DNA from: CAYOEZ01 sp964402955
GTDB lineage: Bacteria; Chloroflexota; DTOL01; DAOUCN01
Length of the DNA: 9,992 nucleotides
Direction of reading: 5' to 3'
NCBI GenBank assembly: GCA_964402955.1
Contig: CAYOEZ010000182.1
Location: 1-9,992, forward strand
Position 1 is the stretch's first letter. Each line of letters starts with the position of its first letter. The position numbers were made by a program, and so were the translations under genes. Of the stretch, positions 1-5,847 are shown one piece after another. Under the pieces are notes generated by a model. The model saw nothing but the letters and a program-made list of their open reading frames with translations. It had not been told where the DNA came from and searched no databases.

Positions 1-1103
1 CCAGCGTCTGGAAGGCCAGCGGCCACGTCACGGAATTCACCGACCCGATGGTGGACTGCAAGTCGTGCAAGAGGCGCTTCCGCGCTGACGACATCGAGTA
101 CAAGAACGGCCCCGGCAAATGCCCCGAGTGCGCGGGCGAGCTAACCGAGGTGCGCCGCTTCAACATGATGTTCAAGACGTTCGTCGGTCCGGTGGAAGAC
201 GATGCGACCCAGACCTACCTTCGCCCGGAGACTGCCCAGGGGATTTTCGTCAACTTCGCCAATGTGCAGCAGTCGATGCGCAAGAAGCTTCCCTTTGGTA
301 TTGCCCAAATCGGTAAGTCGTTCCGCAATGAGATTACGCCGGGCAACTTCATCTTCCGCGACCGCGAGTTCGAGCAGATGGAAGTTGAGTTCTTCGTCAA
401 GCCGGGAACCGATGATGAGTGGCATGCCAATTGGGTCGACGCCCGTATGGCCTGGTGGAAGAGCCTGGGCATCCGCTCCGAGAACCTGCGTGTGCATGTG
501 ATCGAGCGCAGCGCTCTGGCACATTACGCTAAAGCTGACTCTGACGTCGAGTACCTCTATCCGATGGGATGGGGAGAGCTCGAGGGCATTGCAAACCGCA
601 CCGACTATGACCTCAAGCGCCATGGCGAGTTTAGCTTGAAGGATATGACCTACTTCGATGAGGAGACGAATGAGCACATCGTTCCCTATGTCATCGAGCC
701 GTCGCTGGGCGTCGACCGCACGTTCCTGGTCGTGCTGTTGGACGCTTATCAGGAAGAGCAGGTACGTAAGGAAAAGCGTGTCGTGCTCAAGCTCCACAAG
801 TCCCTGGCGCCGATTAAGGTCGCCGTCCTACCATTGCTGCGCAACCGCCCGGAGATTGTGAGCCTTGCCCACGAGATCACCGCCACATTGCGCCCGCACA
901 TGCGCACCATGTACGACGACACGGCCTCGATTGGCCGCCTCTATCGCCGCCAGGATGAGATAGGCACACTCTACTGCGTGACGGTCGACGTCCAGTCGCT
1001 GGAAGATCATGCCGTGACCATCCGCGACCGTGATACGATGGAGCAAGTGCGTGTGCCGGTGGCTGAGTTGAAGGCCATGCTCGTCGAACGGCTGGCTGCA
1101 TAG
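1..1103 (+). CDS. glyS: Glycyl-tRNA synthetase, single-chain class II type (5' truncated by window edge)
   Basis: Charges tRNA-Gly with glycine using ATP in the cytoplasm. The frame is open from base 3, with no start in view, so about 100 N-terminal residues are missing; 366 residues are visible and the family is usually 450-500. An ATG at base 48 lies inside a conserved block (visible residues 7-18, containing GHVTEFTDPMVDCK), so it is not the true start. Two CxxC pairs (visible residues 19/22 and 40/43) look like the zinc knuckle of the alpha2 enzyme. Class II motif 2 is seen as FRNEITPGNFIFRDREFEQ at about 107-125, followed by the glycine-enzyme block WGELEGIANRTDYDLKRH at about 190-207. 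Motif 3 is at about 231-241, including GVDR. The anticodon-binding domain starts near 269 (APIKVAVLPL) and includes the signature RRQDEIGTLYCVTVD. This is not the alpha2beta2 GlyQ/GlyS type of Escherichia coli. A ClpP-like gene follows after 13 bases, probably cotranscribed. Confidence 0.96.
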   Translation, partial: SVWKASGHVTEFTDPMVDCKSCKRRFRADDIEYKNGPGKCPECAGELTEVRRFNMMFKTFVGPVEDDATQTYLRPETAQGIFVNFANVQQSMRKKLPFGIAQIGKSFRNEITPGNFIFRDREFEQMEVEFFVKPGTDDEWHANWVDARMAWWKSLGIRSENLRVHVIERSALAHYAKADSDVEYLYPMGWGELEGIANRTDYDLKRHGEFSLKDMTYFDEETNEHIVPYVIEPSLGVDRTFLVVLLDAYQEEQVRKEKRVVLKLHKSLAPIKVAVLPLLRNRPEIVSLAHEITATLRPHMRTMYDDTASIGRLYRRQDEIGTLYCVTVDVQSLEDHAVTIRDRDTMEQVRVPVAELKAMLVERLAA

Positions 1104-1116
1104 GAGTTATAAACGG

Positions 1117-1731
1117 ATGTTGGATTTTAACGAGCTCATGGAAACGGCCAATCGCCGGGCTGCCCTCGATCGTCTGGCGACGTACTTTGTCGGCGAAATC
1201 ACGTCGGACGAGGCCGAGAAGTTCTCGAAGACAATGTGGATTATCGCCCAGAGCCGCGTCGACATTGTGCGTTCTGAAGACAAAGCAATGACCATTTTCA
1301 TCAACTCGCCCGGCGGTGACGTGCCGGCGGGATTCGCGATCATGGAGATGGTCTATCGGCTGCGCCGCGACTATCAGATTCCGGTGACGATGATCGTAAC
1401 CGGCGTCGCCTATTCGATGGCGGCGGTGGTGCTGCAATCGGCTAGCCACCGCGTCATGGGCGAGCTGTCGACGCTCATGCTGCACAGCCCGAGCTGGGTG
1501 CTGGCCGGCAAAGACTCACAGATCTTCCAGGACTATGAGCGCCTGGCCGACGGTTACAAACGCTTCATCGGCAAGATTTTCTTCCAGCGCACCGGCTATA
1601 AGACGCCAGAGTGGTGGATCAAGTTCATTTATTCAGAACGCGACCGCTTCTTGACGGCGGATGAATGCCTGAAGTTTGGCCTTGTCGATGAGGTGACGCC
1701 TATGATTCTGAAGGACGAGCAGGCCCACTAG
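1117..1731 (+). CDS. ClpP-like serine peptidase (family S14), non-canonical
   Basis: A 204-residue protein with the ClpP fold signatures. INSPGGDVPAG at 62-72 supplies the oxyanion-hole glycines. The nucleophile Ser100 is in GVAYSMAA, where classical ClpP has GxAASMGA. His123 is in STLMLHSPS and Asp176 is in ERDRFLTADE, which matches the ERDRFLSA block of E. coli ClpP. The triad is therefore complete and the protein is probably an active cytoplasmic peptidase. It departs from housekeeping ClpP in a longer, charged segment before the Gly-Gly motif (RSEDKAM), an aromatic stretch EWWIKFIYS before the catalytic Asp, and no recognisable propeptide or axial-loop N terminus. Whether it assembles with ClpX/ClpC is unknown. 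The start ATG has AGGAG at 1102-1106, overlapping the glyS stop codon, with a 10-base spacer. This is a close tandem arrangement with glyS. It could also be called a TepA-like or S14-family protein of unknown role. Confidence 0.85.
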   Translation: MLDFNELMETANRRAALDRLATYFVGEITSDEAEKFSKTMWIIAQSRVDIVRSEDKAMTIFINSPGGDVPAGFAIMEMVYRLRRDYQIPVTMIVTGVAYSMAAVVLQSASHRVMGELSTLMLHSPSWVLAGKDSQIFQDYERLADGYKRFIGKIFFQRTGYKTPEWWIKFIYSERDRFLTADECLKFGLVDEVTPMILKDEQAH

Positions 1732-1738
1732 GCACGTG

Positions 1739-1764
1739 GGGCGCAGCCCCATGGGGCTGTGTCC
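1739..1764. terminator. GC-rich palindrome between convergent genes, possible bidirectional terminator
   Basis: Bases 1744-1759 (cagccccatggggctg) form a perfect 16-base palindrome, and pairing extends outwards to about 1739/1764 with a few G-T wobbles. It sits 12 bases after the ClpP-like stop and 28 bases before the stop of the minus-strand UROD-like gene, where a shared terminator would be expected. There is no clear T tract on either side, so intrinsic termination is only inferred. Confidence 0.35.
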
Positions 1765-1787
1765 TCTCGTGTCTATTTACGACCAGG

Positions 1788-3035
1788 CTATGACCCGTAG
1801 TTTCCATAGGTGCGTACTGCGTCGAGCATGGCGACGATACTGGGCGCGGGTACGTTGGACATCACGTTGTGAATCTGTTGGAAGACAAAGCCGCCGCCCG
1901 GCGCCATGATCTCCATGCGCTGGCGCACATCGGCAGCGATCTGCTCAGGCGTGCCGGCCGGCAAGACGTCGCGCGTGTCAGCGCCGCCGCCCCAGAGCAC
2001 GAGGTCGCGACCGAACTCACGCTTCAGCACATCGGCCTCCATGCCGGTGCAGTTCGTCTGCACCGGCTGGACAATGTCCAAACCGGCGTCGATGAGCATT
2101 GGTAGGAGCGGATAGATGCCGCCGCAGGAGTGTAGCATTACCTTGGCGGGCGCCAACTTCTTGGCCGTCTCCCAGAGCAGCTTATGGCGCGGCTGGAAGA
2201 ATTCTCTGTACATGCGCGGCGATATCTGAGGGCCGGTTTGCATGCCCAGGTCGTCGCCAAAATTGATAATGTCAATGTATGGGCCAACTGCAGAGAGGAA
2301 CTTGTGTAGATTGGCCAGGTGCATCTCGACGAGCTTGTCCAGGAAGTGGTGAACTCGCGCCGGCTCGCCGGCCAGCATGGCCAGGAAGTTGTCGATACGG
2401 AAGAGGAACTGGCCGATCTCAAGCAGATTGCCGCCAAAGAGACCAATGATCGCCCGCTCGCTGGACTGGCGCAAGGCTTTGGCCCCTGCCGCCAACTTCT
2501 TGAGACCCTCGGCATCGTAGCCGATGGGGGCCGGCGGGCTGGCGATGGATGCCCACATAACCTTGTCGAGAGGAGTTGCCAGGTCGACAAAGGTCTGGTC
2601 GGCGCTGTCCATCAGCGGGAAGCAGGTTTGCTCGAAGTAGAGGCAGCCCTCACGCTGGACTGCGATCATGGTCCCGTCCTCGTGATAGAGACGCCAGTCG
2701 CCGCCCACGCGCACGGGATGGACAAAGGCAGGAATCTTGCACGCCGTGCCGTCGGGCAGCGTCCAGGCGTGCCAATCCTCGGGGCGCAGACTAAAGCCGC
2801 GCCCAAGCTCGATCGTATCGACCCCGAATCGCTCCTGCACCTCTGGCTCGATGATCGCCAGTTGCTGAACGACGTCGTAGACGTAGATGTCGCCGCTTGT
2901 GATGCCCAGATAGTCCTTGAGCTTCTTGTAGGCAATGGCCATGATGCCCGACGAGCGATGGCCGCCCAGATCGATGGGAACGCGATCGGGCTCTTTGTGG
3001 CTGATGGTGGTCAAGACACGCTGGCGTGAGTTCAT
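1788..3035 (-). CDS. Uroporphyrinogen-decarboxylase-family protein, probable corrinoid/cobamide-type methyltransferase
   Basis: A 415-residue protein of the UROD/MtaA/CmuA superfamily (TIM-barrel fold). It opens with RQRVLTTISHKEPDRVPIDL, the usual start of the methyltransferase-like branch. It lacks the RQAGRYLPEYR motif of true haem-pathway HemE, so a haem role is unlikely. INFGDDLGMQTGPQISP lies at 257-273. HSCGG (His302, Cys304) with Cys329 in QTNCTGM could be the His-x-Cys...Cys zinc site that activates a thiol acceptor in MtaA-type enzymes. The methyl donor and acceptor cannot be read from the sequence, and no corrinoid protein gene is nearby. The start at 3035 was chosen because AGGGGGAG (3043-3050) lies 7 bases upstream; a longer reading to 3206 would add 57 low-complexity residues overlapping the GH32 remnant. 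It follows the GH32 remnant by 49 bases on the same strand and uses the same GGGGGAG ribosome site. Confidence 0.85.
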   Translation of the reverse strand: MNSRQRVLTTISHKEPDRVPIDLGGHRSSGIMAIAYKKLKDYLGITSGDIYVYDVVQQLAIIEPEVQERFGVDTIELGRGFSLRPEDWHAWTLPDGTACKIPAFVHPVRVGGDWRLYHEDGTMIAVQREGCLYFEQTCFPLMDSADQTFVDLATPLDKVMWASIASPPAPIGYDAEGLKKLAAGAKALRQSSERAIIGLFGGNLLEIGQFLFRIDNFLAMLAGEPARVHHFLDKLVEMHLANLHKFLSAVGPYIDIINFGDDLGMQTGPQISPRMYREFFQPRHKLLWETAKKLAPAKVMLHSCGGIYPLLPMLIDAGLDIVQPVQTNCTGMEADVLKREFGRDLVLWGGGADTRDVLPAGTPEQIAADVRQRMEIMAPGGGFVFQQIHNVMSNVPAPSIVAMLDAVRTYGNYGS

Positions 3036-3042
3036 GGTGCTT

Positions 3043-3050
3043 CTCCCCCT
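3043..3050 (-). promoter_or_regulatory. Ribosome binding site of the UROD-family gene
   Basis: AGGGGGAG on the minus strand, 7 bases before the ATG at 3035. It decides the start against the 57-codon longer open frame, which has no comparable site. Confidence 0.7.
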
Positions 3051-3084
3051 GTGCTGAGTTCCAATCTCTCGCTGGTGAGTCTCA

Positions 3085-3420
3085 TCAGATCGATGCCCAT
3101 GTCCAGATGTCACCCTGTGTGAGAGCCGCGTCGCCGCCGCATCCGCTCGTATTGCGCCAGTCGATGACGGCGCTGGCGGAGAAGATGGTAAAGCCCTTCT
3201 GCGCATCCTCGTACATGGCGATGAGCAGGTCGCTCCAGTGCACGAGGTTGCTGCTGACGGCGTGCCCCCAGCTCATGTGTCCCCACGTGGTTTCATAAGG
3301 GTTGTACTGGTAGAACAGGTGGTACGCGCTGTCGTAGAAAACCAGCCCGTTGGGGTCGTTCATCCAGTTCTGCGGCGGCGTGAAGTGAAAGCGCGGACAG
3401 TTTGCTTCGCTGCGCGGCAT
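3085..3420 (-). pseudogene. Glycoside hydrolase family 32 (levanase/invertase type) remnant with internal deletion
   Basis: A 111-residue open frame whose first ~93 residues are an unmistakable GH32 N terminus. It has RFHFTPPQNWMNDPNGLVFYD with the nucleophile Asp22, then HLFYQYNPYETTWGHMSWGHAVS and LVHW. GH32 enzymes are normally 450-550 residues and need the later RDP and EC motifs (transition-state Asp and acid/base Glu), which are absent here, so no hydrolase activity is expected. The last ~17 residues (GGDAALTQGDIWTWASI) resemble the extreme C terminus of GH32 enzymes, which often end in a hydrophobic strand plus xSIW; here the codon after ASI is TGA. The simplest reading is an in-frame deletion of about 350 codons with the junction near 3141, leaving both ends. 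The start at 3420 has GGGGGAG at 3427-3433 with a 6-base spacer; an in-frame GTG at 3435 is less likely. The gene lies between katA and the UROD-family gene. Confidence 0.8.
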
Positions 3421-3442
3421 GCGAATCTCCCCCACGAAATCA

Positions 3443-3473
3443 GACGTCCGAAGTTGTCAAGACTTCGGACGTC
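3443..3473. repeat. Perfect 12-bp inverted repeat with 7-base loop between katA and the GH32 remnant
   Basis: Arms gacgtccgaagt (3443-3454) and acttcggacgtc (3462-3473) are exact reverse complements around a 7-base loop. It lies 30 bases downstream of the katA stop and 23 bases upstream of the GH32-remnant start. It can fold as a strong hairpin and might end katA transcription, but no T tract follows on the minus strand. It could equally be one copy of a dispersed palindromic repeat. Confidence 0.75.
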
Positions 3474-3502
3474 CTGCCTGTCGAGTTCCCTCGGCCAGCC
3501 AG

Positions 3503-4966
3503 CTACTTTGGCTGGCGCAACGTCTTGACGGCCTTTGTCAGACGCTTGCCGAAATCGGCGTCGGCGTTGCGGAAGTGGCTGATGCTGCGCTCGATGATGT
3601 CGTCGCGGCTGACGTGTGATAGGCTGCCGGCGATGTTGCTCACCAGGCGCTGTTTCTCATCCTCGCTCATCAGCCGGTAGAGATTGCCCGCCTGAACAAA
3701 GTCGTTGTCCTCGGCGTGCTGCTCGGTCACGTAGCTGCCGGTTGCGCCATAAACCTCCAGTGGGGCATGTAGCGGCTCATTGCTCTGCGTGGGGCCGCCG
3801 AAACTGTTCGGCTCGTAGTTCTTGGCGCGGCCAGCGTTGCCGTCGAAGCGCATCGATCCGTCGCGACTGTAGTCTTGAGCGTCAGTTGCGTGCGGCCGGT
3901 TGACGGGCAGCAGCGTGTGGTTGATGCCCAGGCGGTAGCGGTGTGCGTCGCCATAGGCGAACAGCCGTCCTTGTAGCATCTTATCGGGCGAGGGGCCGAT
4001 GCCGGGCACGAAGTGCGCCGGATTGAAGGCGGCCTGCTCAACGTCGGCGAAGTAGTTATCAGGGTTGCGATTGAGCACGAGTTTTCCCGTTTCAATCAGC
4101 GGGTAGTCCTTGTGCGGCCAGACCTTTGTCAGGTCGAAGGGGTTGAAACGGTATTTTGCCGCCTCAGTCACGGGCATGATCTGCATGCTGAGCGTCCATG
4201 ATGGGTACTCGCCGCGCTCGATCGCATGCAGCAGGTCGAGGTGAACGTAGTTTGGATTCTCGCCAGCGATGCGGGCCGCTTCCTCTGCTATCAGGCACTT
4301 GATGCCCTGGTCGGTCTTGAAGTGGTACTTGACCCAGAATGCCTCGCCCTGTGCGTTCACCCATTGGAAAGTGTGCGAGCCGAAACCGTCCATGTTGCGA
4401 TAGCTGGCCGGGATGCCGCGGTCGTCCAGCAGGAAGGTGAACTGATGGGTCGTTTCCGGCGAGAGGGAGAAGAAGTCCCAGACGTTTTCGGGCTCTTGCA
4501 CATTGGTGTACGGGTCGCGCTTCTGCGAGTGGATGAAGTCTGGGAACTTGAGCGGATCGCGCAGGAAGAAGACCGGCGTGTTGTTGCCCACCAGGTCATA
4601 GTTGCCGTCCTCAGTGTAGAACTTGAGCGCGAAGCCGCGCGGGTCGCGCACGGTGTCTGCTGAGCCTCTCTCGCCAGCCACGGTCGAGAAACGTGCAAAG
4701 ACCTCAGTGCGCTTGCCAACCGCAGCCAGGAACTTGGCCCTGGTGTAGCCAGTGATGTCTTTGGTGACCTCAAAGTAGCCGAAAGCGCCAGAACCCCTGG
4801 CGTGCACGACGCGCTCAGGGATGCGATCGCGTTCAAAGCGAGCTAGCTTCTCAATCAGATGGTGGTCCTGGAGAAGCACCGGGCCATGTGGGCCAGCCGT
4901 CTGTGAGTTCTGGTTGTCGGCAACGGGCGCTCCCGCTGCCGTGGTCAGTACCTTTTTCTTGGACAT
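3503..4966 (-). CDS. katA: Haem catalase, small-subunit monofunctional type
   Basis: Breaks down hydrogen peroxide to water and oxygen. The 487-residue length fits small-subunit (clade 3) catalases. Active-site residues are all visible by alignment to human catalase: distal His55 in VVHARGSGAFG, Asn128 in DLVGNNTPVFF, and the proximal haem ligand Tyr338 in RLFAYGDAHRYRLG. RFSTVAGERGSADTVRDPRG and PFDLTKVWPHKDYPL are also intact. There is no signal peptide, so it is cytoplasmic. The start at 4966 (MSKKKVLTT) is preferred over an in-frame start 21 codons upstream because AAGGAGG sits 9 bases before it. The gene lies 71 bases downstream of a PerR-type regulator on the same strand; no strong promoter is visible in the gap, so the two are probably cotranscribed and induced by peroxide. 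A 7-bp inverted repeat (3494-3500 / 3510-3516) overlaps the stop codon. Confidence 0.97.
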   Translation of the reverse strand: MSKKKVLTTAAGAPVADNQNSQTAGPHGPVLLQDHHLIEKLARFERDRIPERVVHARGSGAFGYFEVTKDITGYTRAKFLAAVGKRTEVFARFSTVAGERGSADTVRDPRGFALKFYTEDGNYDLVGNNTPVFFLRDPLKFPDFIHSQKRDPYTNVQEPENVWDFFSLSPETTHQFTFLLDDRGIPASYRNMDGFGSHTFQWVNAQGEAFWVKYHFKTDQGIKCLIAEEAARIAGENPNYVHLDLLHAIERGEYPSWTLSMQIMPVTEAAKYRFNPFDLTKVWPHKDYPLIETGKLVLNRNPDNYFADVEQAAFNPAHFVPGIGPSPDKMLQGRLFAYGDAHRYRLGINHTLLPVNRPHATDAQDYSRDGSMRFDGNAGRAKNYEPNSFGGPTQSNEPLHAPLEVYGATGSYVTEQHAEDNDFVQAGNLYRLMSEDEKQRLVSNIAGSLSHVSRDDIIERSISHFRNADADFGKRLTKAVKTLRQPK

Positions 4967-4975
4967 TTTTCCGTG

Positions 4976-4982
4976 CCTCCTT
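4976..4982 (-). promoter_or_regulatory. Ribosome binding site of katA
   Basis: AAGGAGG on the minus strand, 9 bases before the ATG at 4966. It is a near-perfect anti-16S complement and fixes the catalase start against the 21-codon longer frame. Confidence 0.8.
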
Positions 4983-5037
4983 TTTGCATGTGCATAAGAT
5001 CGTTCAGGTGGTTGGACAAGGGTATGCACCCAGACGT

Positions 5038-5478
5038 CTATCGAAGTTGCTGGCAGTCAGGACAGACGCCATAGATGTCGAAACGGTGGCCCACTATCTT
5101 GTAGCCTGACACTTGCGAGACCTCATGAACGAGCTTGTCGGCCAGGTTCACGTCAGGGTCAATGATTTTGTGGCAGTGAACACAGATCAAGTGGGGGTGA
5201 GGGCTGGGATGGCGGCCATCGTAGCGGTTGGCGTCGTCGCCGAATCCAAGCTCCAGCACCTCATGGATGTCCTTCAAGACGTCCAGTGTCTTGTAGACCG
5301 TGGCCAGACTCATGGTTGGAAACTGGGATTTGACCCGGTCATGAAGGTCAATAGCGCTGGGGTGATCTGCGCTCTCAGCCAGAACGTGCAGAAGGGCGAG
5401 TCGCTGCGGCGTCAGCCGGTAGCGGCGACCACGCAATTTCCTGACGAGTTCATCGAACCTGGTCTGTGTGTCGAACAT
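5038..5478 (-). CDS. perR: Fur-family transcriptional repressor, PerR-type peroxide sensor
   Basis: A 146-residue Fur-superfamily regulator. The N-terminal winged helix covers about residues 10-85, with RLTPQRLALLHVL and the recognition-helix block MSLATVYKTLDVL. The C-terminal dimerisation and metal domain has two CxxC pairs (Cys99/Cys102 and Cys139/Cys142) for structural zinc. Residues matching the Bacillus subtilis PerR regulatory metal site are His39 (HPSA), Asp87 (RYDG), His94 and His96 (HPH) and Asp107 (IIDPD). Asp rather than Glu at this last position is typical of PerR and is linked to metal-catalysed histidine oxidation by peroxide. Placement just upstream of a catalase, on the same strand, supports peroxide sensing and autoregulation. 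GAGAGG lies 3 bases before the ATG, a close spacing. A strong promoter and possible operator precede it. A Fur or Zur role is a less likely alternative. Confidence 0.9.
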   Translation of the reverse strand: MFDTQTRFDELVRKLRGRRYRLTPQRLALLHVLAESADHPSAIDLHDRVKSQFPTMSLATVYKTLDVLKDIHEVLELGFGDDANRYDGRHPSPHPHLICVHCHKIIDPDVNLADKLVHEVSQVSGYKIVGHRFDIYGVCPDCQQLR

Positions 5479-5492
5479 GCGCCTCTCTTCTT

Positions 5493-5522
5493 GACATTTG
5501 TTCTTTATGGATAATCAATGTC
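5493..5522 (-). promoter_or_regulatory. Candidate PerR operator in the perR leader
   Basis: An AT-rich island just downstream of the predicted transcription start holds nested inverted repeats: TTATCCATAA (5505-5514, arms TTAT/ATAA) inside gacatt/aatgtc arms (5493-5498 and 5517-5522). A Fur-family repressor bound here would block the promoter. Match to the PerR box consensus TTATAATNATTATAA is only partial (about 8 of 14 positions at best), so this is tentative. Confidence 0.35.
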
Positions 5523-5530
5523 CACAAGAG

Positions 5531-5559
5531 AGTATACTACAGCCGCCTGTCTGTGTCAA
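5531..5559 (-). promoter_or_regulatory. Sigma70-type promoter of perR-katA
   Basis: On the minus strand a consensus -35 TTGACA (5554-5559) is followed after exactly 17 bases by the -10 TATACT (5531-5536). Transcription would start near 5524, giving a leader of about 46 bases before perR. Confidence 0.75.
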
Positions 5560-5762
5560 GGCTTGGGGATCCGAATACTATCTCTGCTCGCTCATTCTAT
5601 CCTCCTTGATGCATGATGCTTGGAGAGATACGCCGAGTCTCCGTGGCGTCTCAAGTGTACACCATCCAGGGATGCTGTCAAGAGTAATAGCGCAAGCCAG
5701 GCGATCTATCATCGGTATGATTGCGCACTATTGTAATATGACTAACCGGATTATGTTGCGCC
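5560..5762. other. Central part of the perR/citrate synthase divergent intergenic region
   Basis: The gap between perR and the citrate synthase start is 369 bases. Its two ends carry outward-facing promoters. The central ~200 bases are more AT-rich than the genes and contain a few short palindromes (such as gtgtacac near 5655). I see no credible coding frame, RNA gene or known regulatory motif here. Confidence 0.5.
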
Positions 5763-5791
5763 TTGACATAGACGGAAGCCTGTGCTATATT
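5763..5791 (+). promoter_or_regulatory. Sigma70-type promoter of the citrate synthase operon
   Basis: A perfect -35 TTGACA (5763-5768), a 17-base spacer and the -10 TATATT (5786-5791). Transcription is expected near 5798, giving a leader of about 50 bases. This start lies downstream of the GTG at 5782, so the longer 398-codon reading of citrate synthase can be set aside. Confidence 0.75.
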
Positions 5792-5847
5792 TGCTGCGGA
5801 AAACCCTTGTTCTGCAGTCAGATATGTACTCACGAGGAGGTCGGATC

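Noticed and set aside
2319..3029. A 236-codon + strand open frame opposite the UROD-family gene
   Set aside because: It is a mirror of the real minus-strand gene, and its translation shows no family signature.
3036..3206. A 57-codon extension of the UROD-family gene
   Set aside because: The added residues are rich in Arg, Ser and Pro with no family similarity, overlap the GH32 remnant, and the ATG at 3035 has a strong ribosome site.
3494..3516. A 7-bp inverted repeat (gccagcc / ggctggc) overlapping the katA stop codon, as a terminator
   Set aside because: The short stem with a 9-base loop has no T tract and lies partly in coding sequence, so it may be chance.
4985..5020. A separate katA promoter (TTGTCC, 17 bases, TATGCA) in the perR-katA gap
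   Set aside because: The -10 matches only three of six consensus positions, and the strong promoter upstream of perR makes cotranscription simpler.
5782..5847. A 22-codon N-terminal extension of citrate synthase from a GTG at 5782
   Set aside because: It overlaps the -10 hexamer and starts before the predicted transcription start, whereas the ATG at 5848 has a strong GAGGAGG site.
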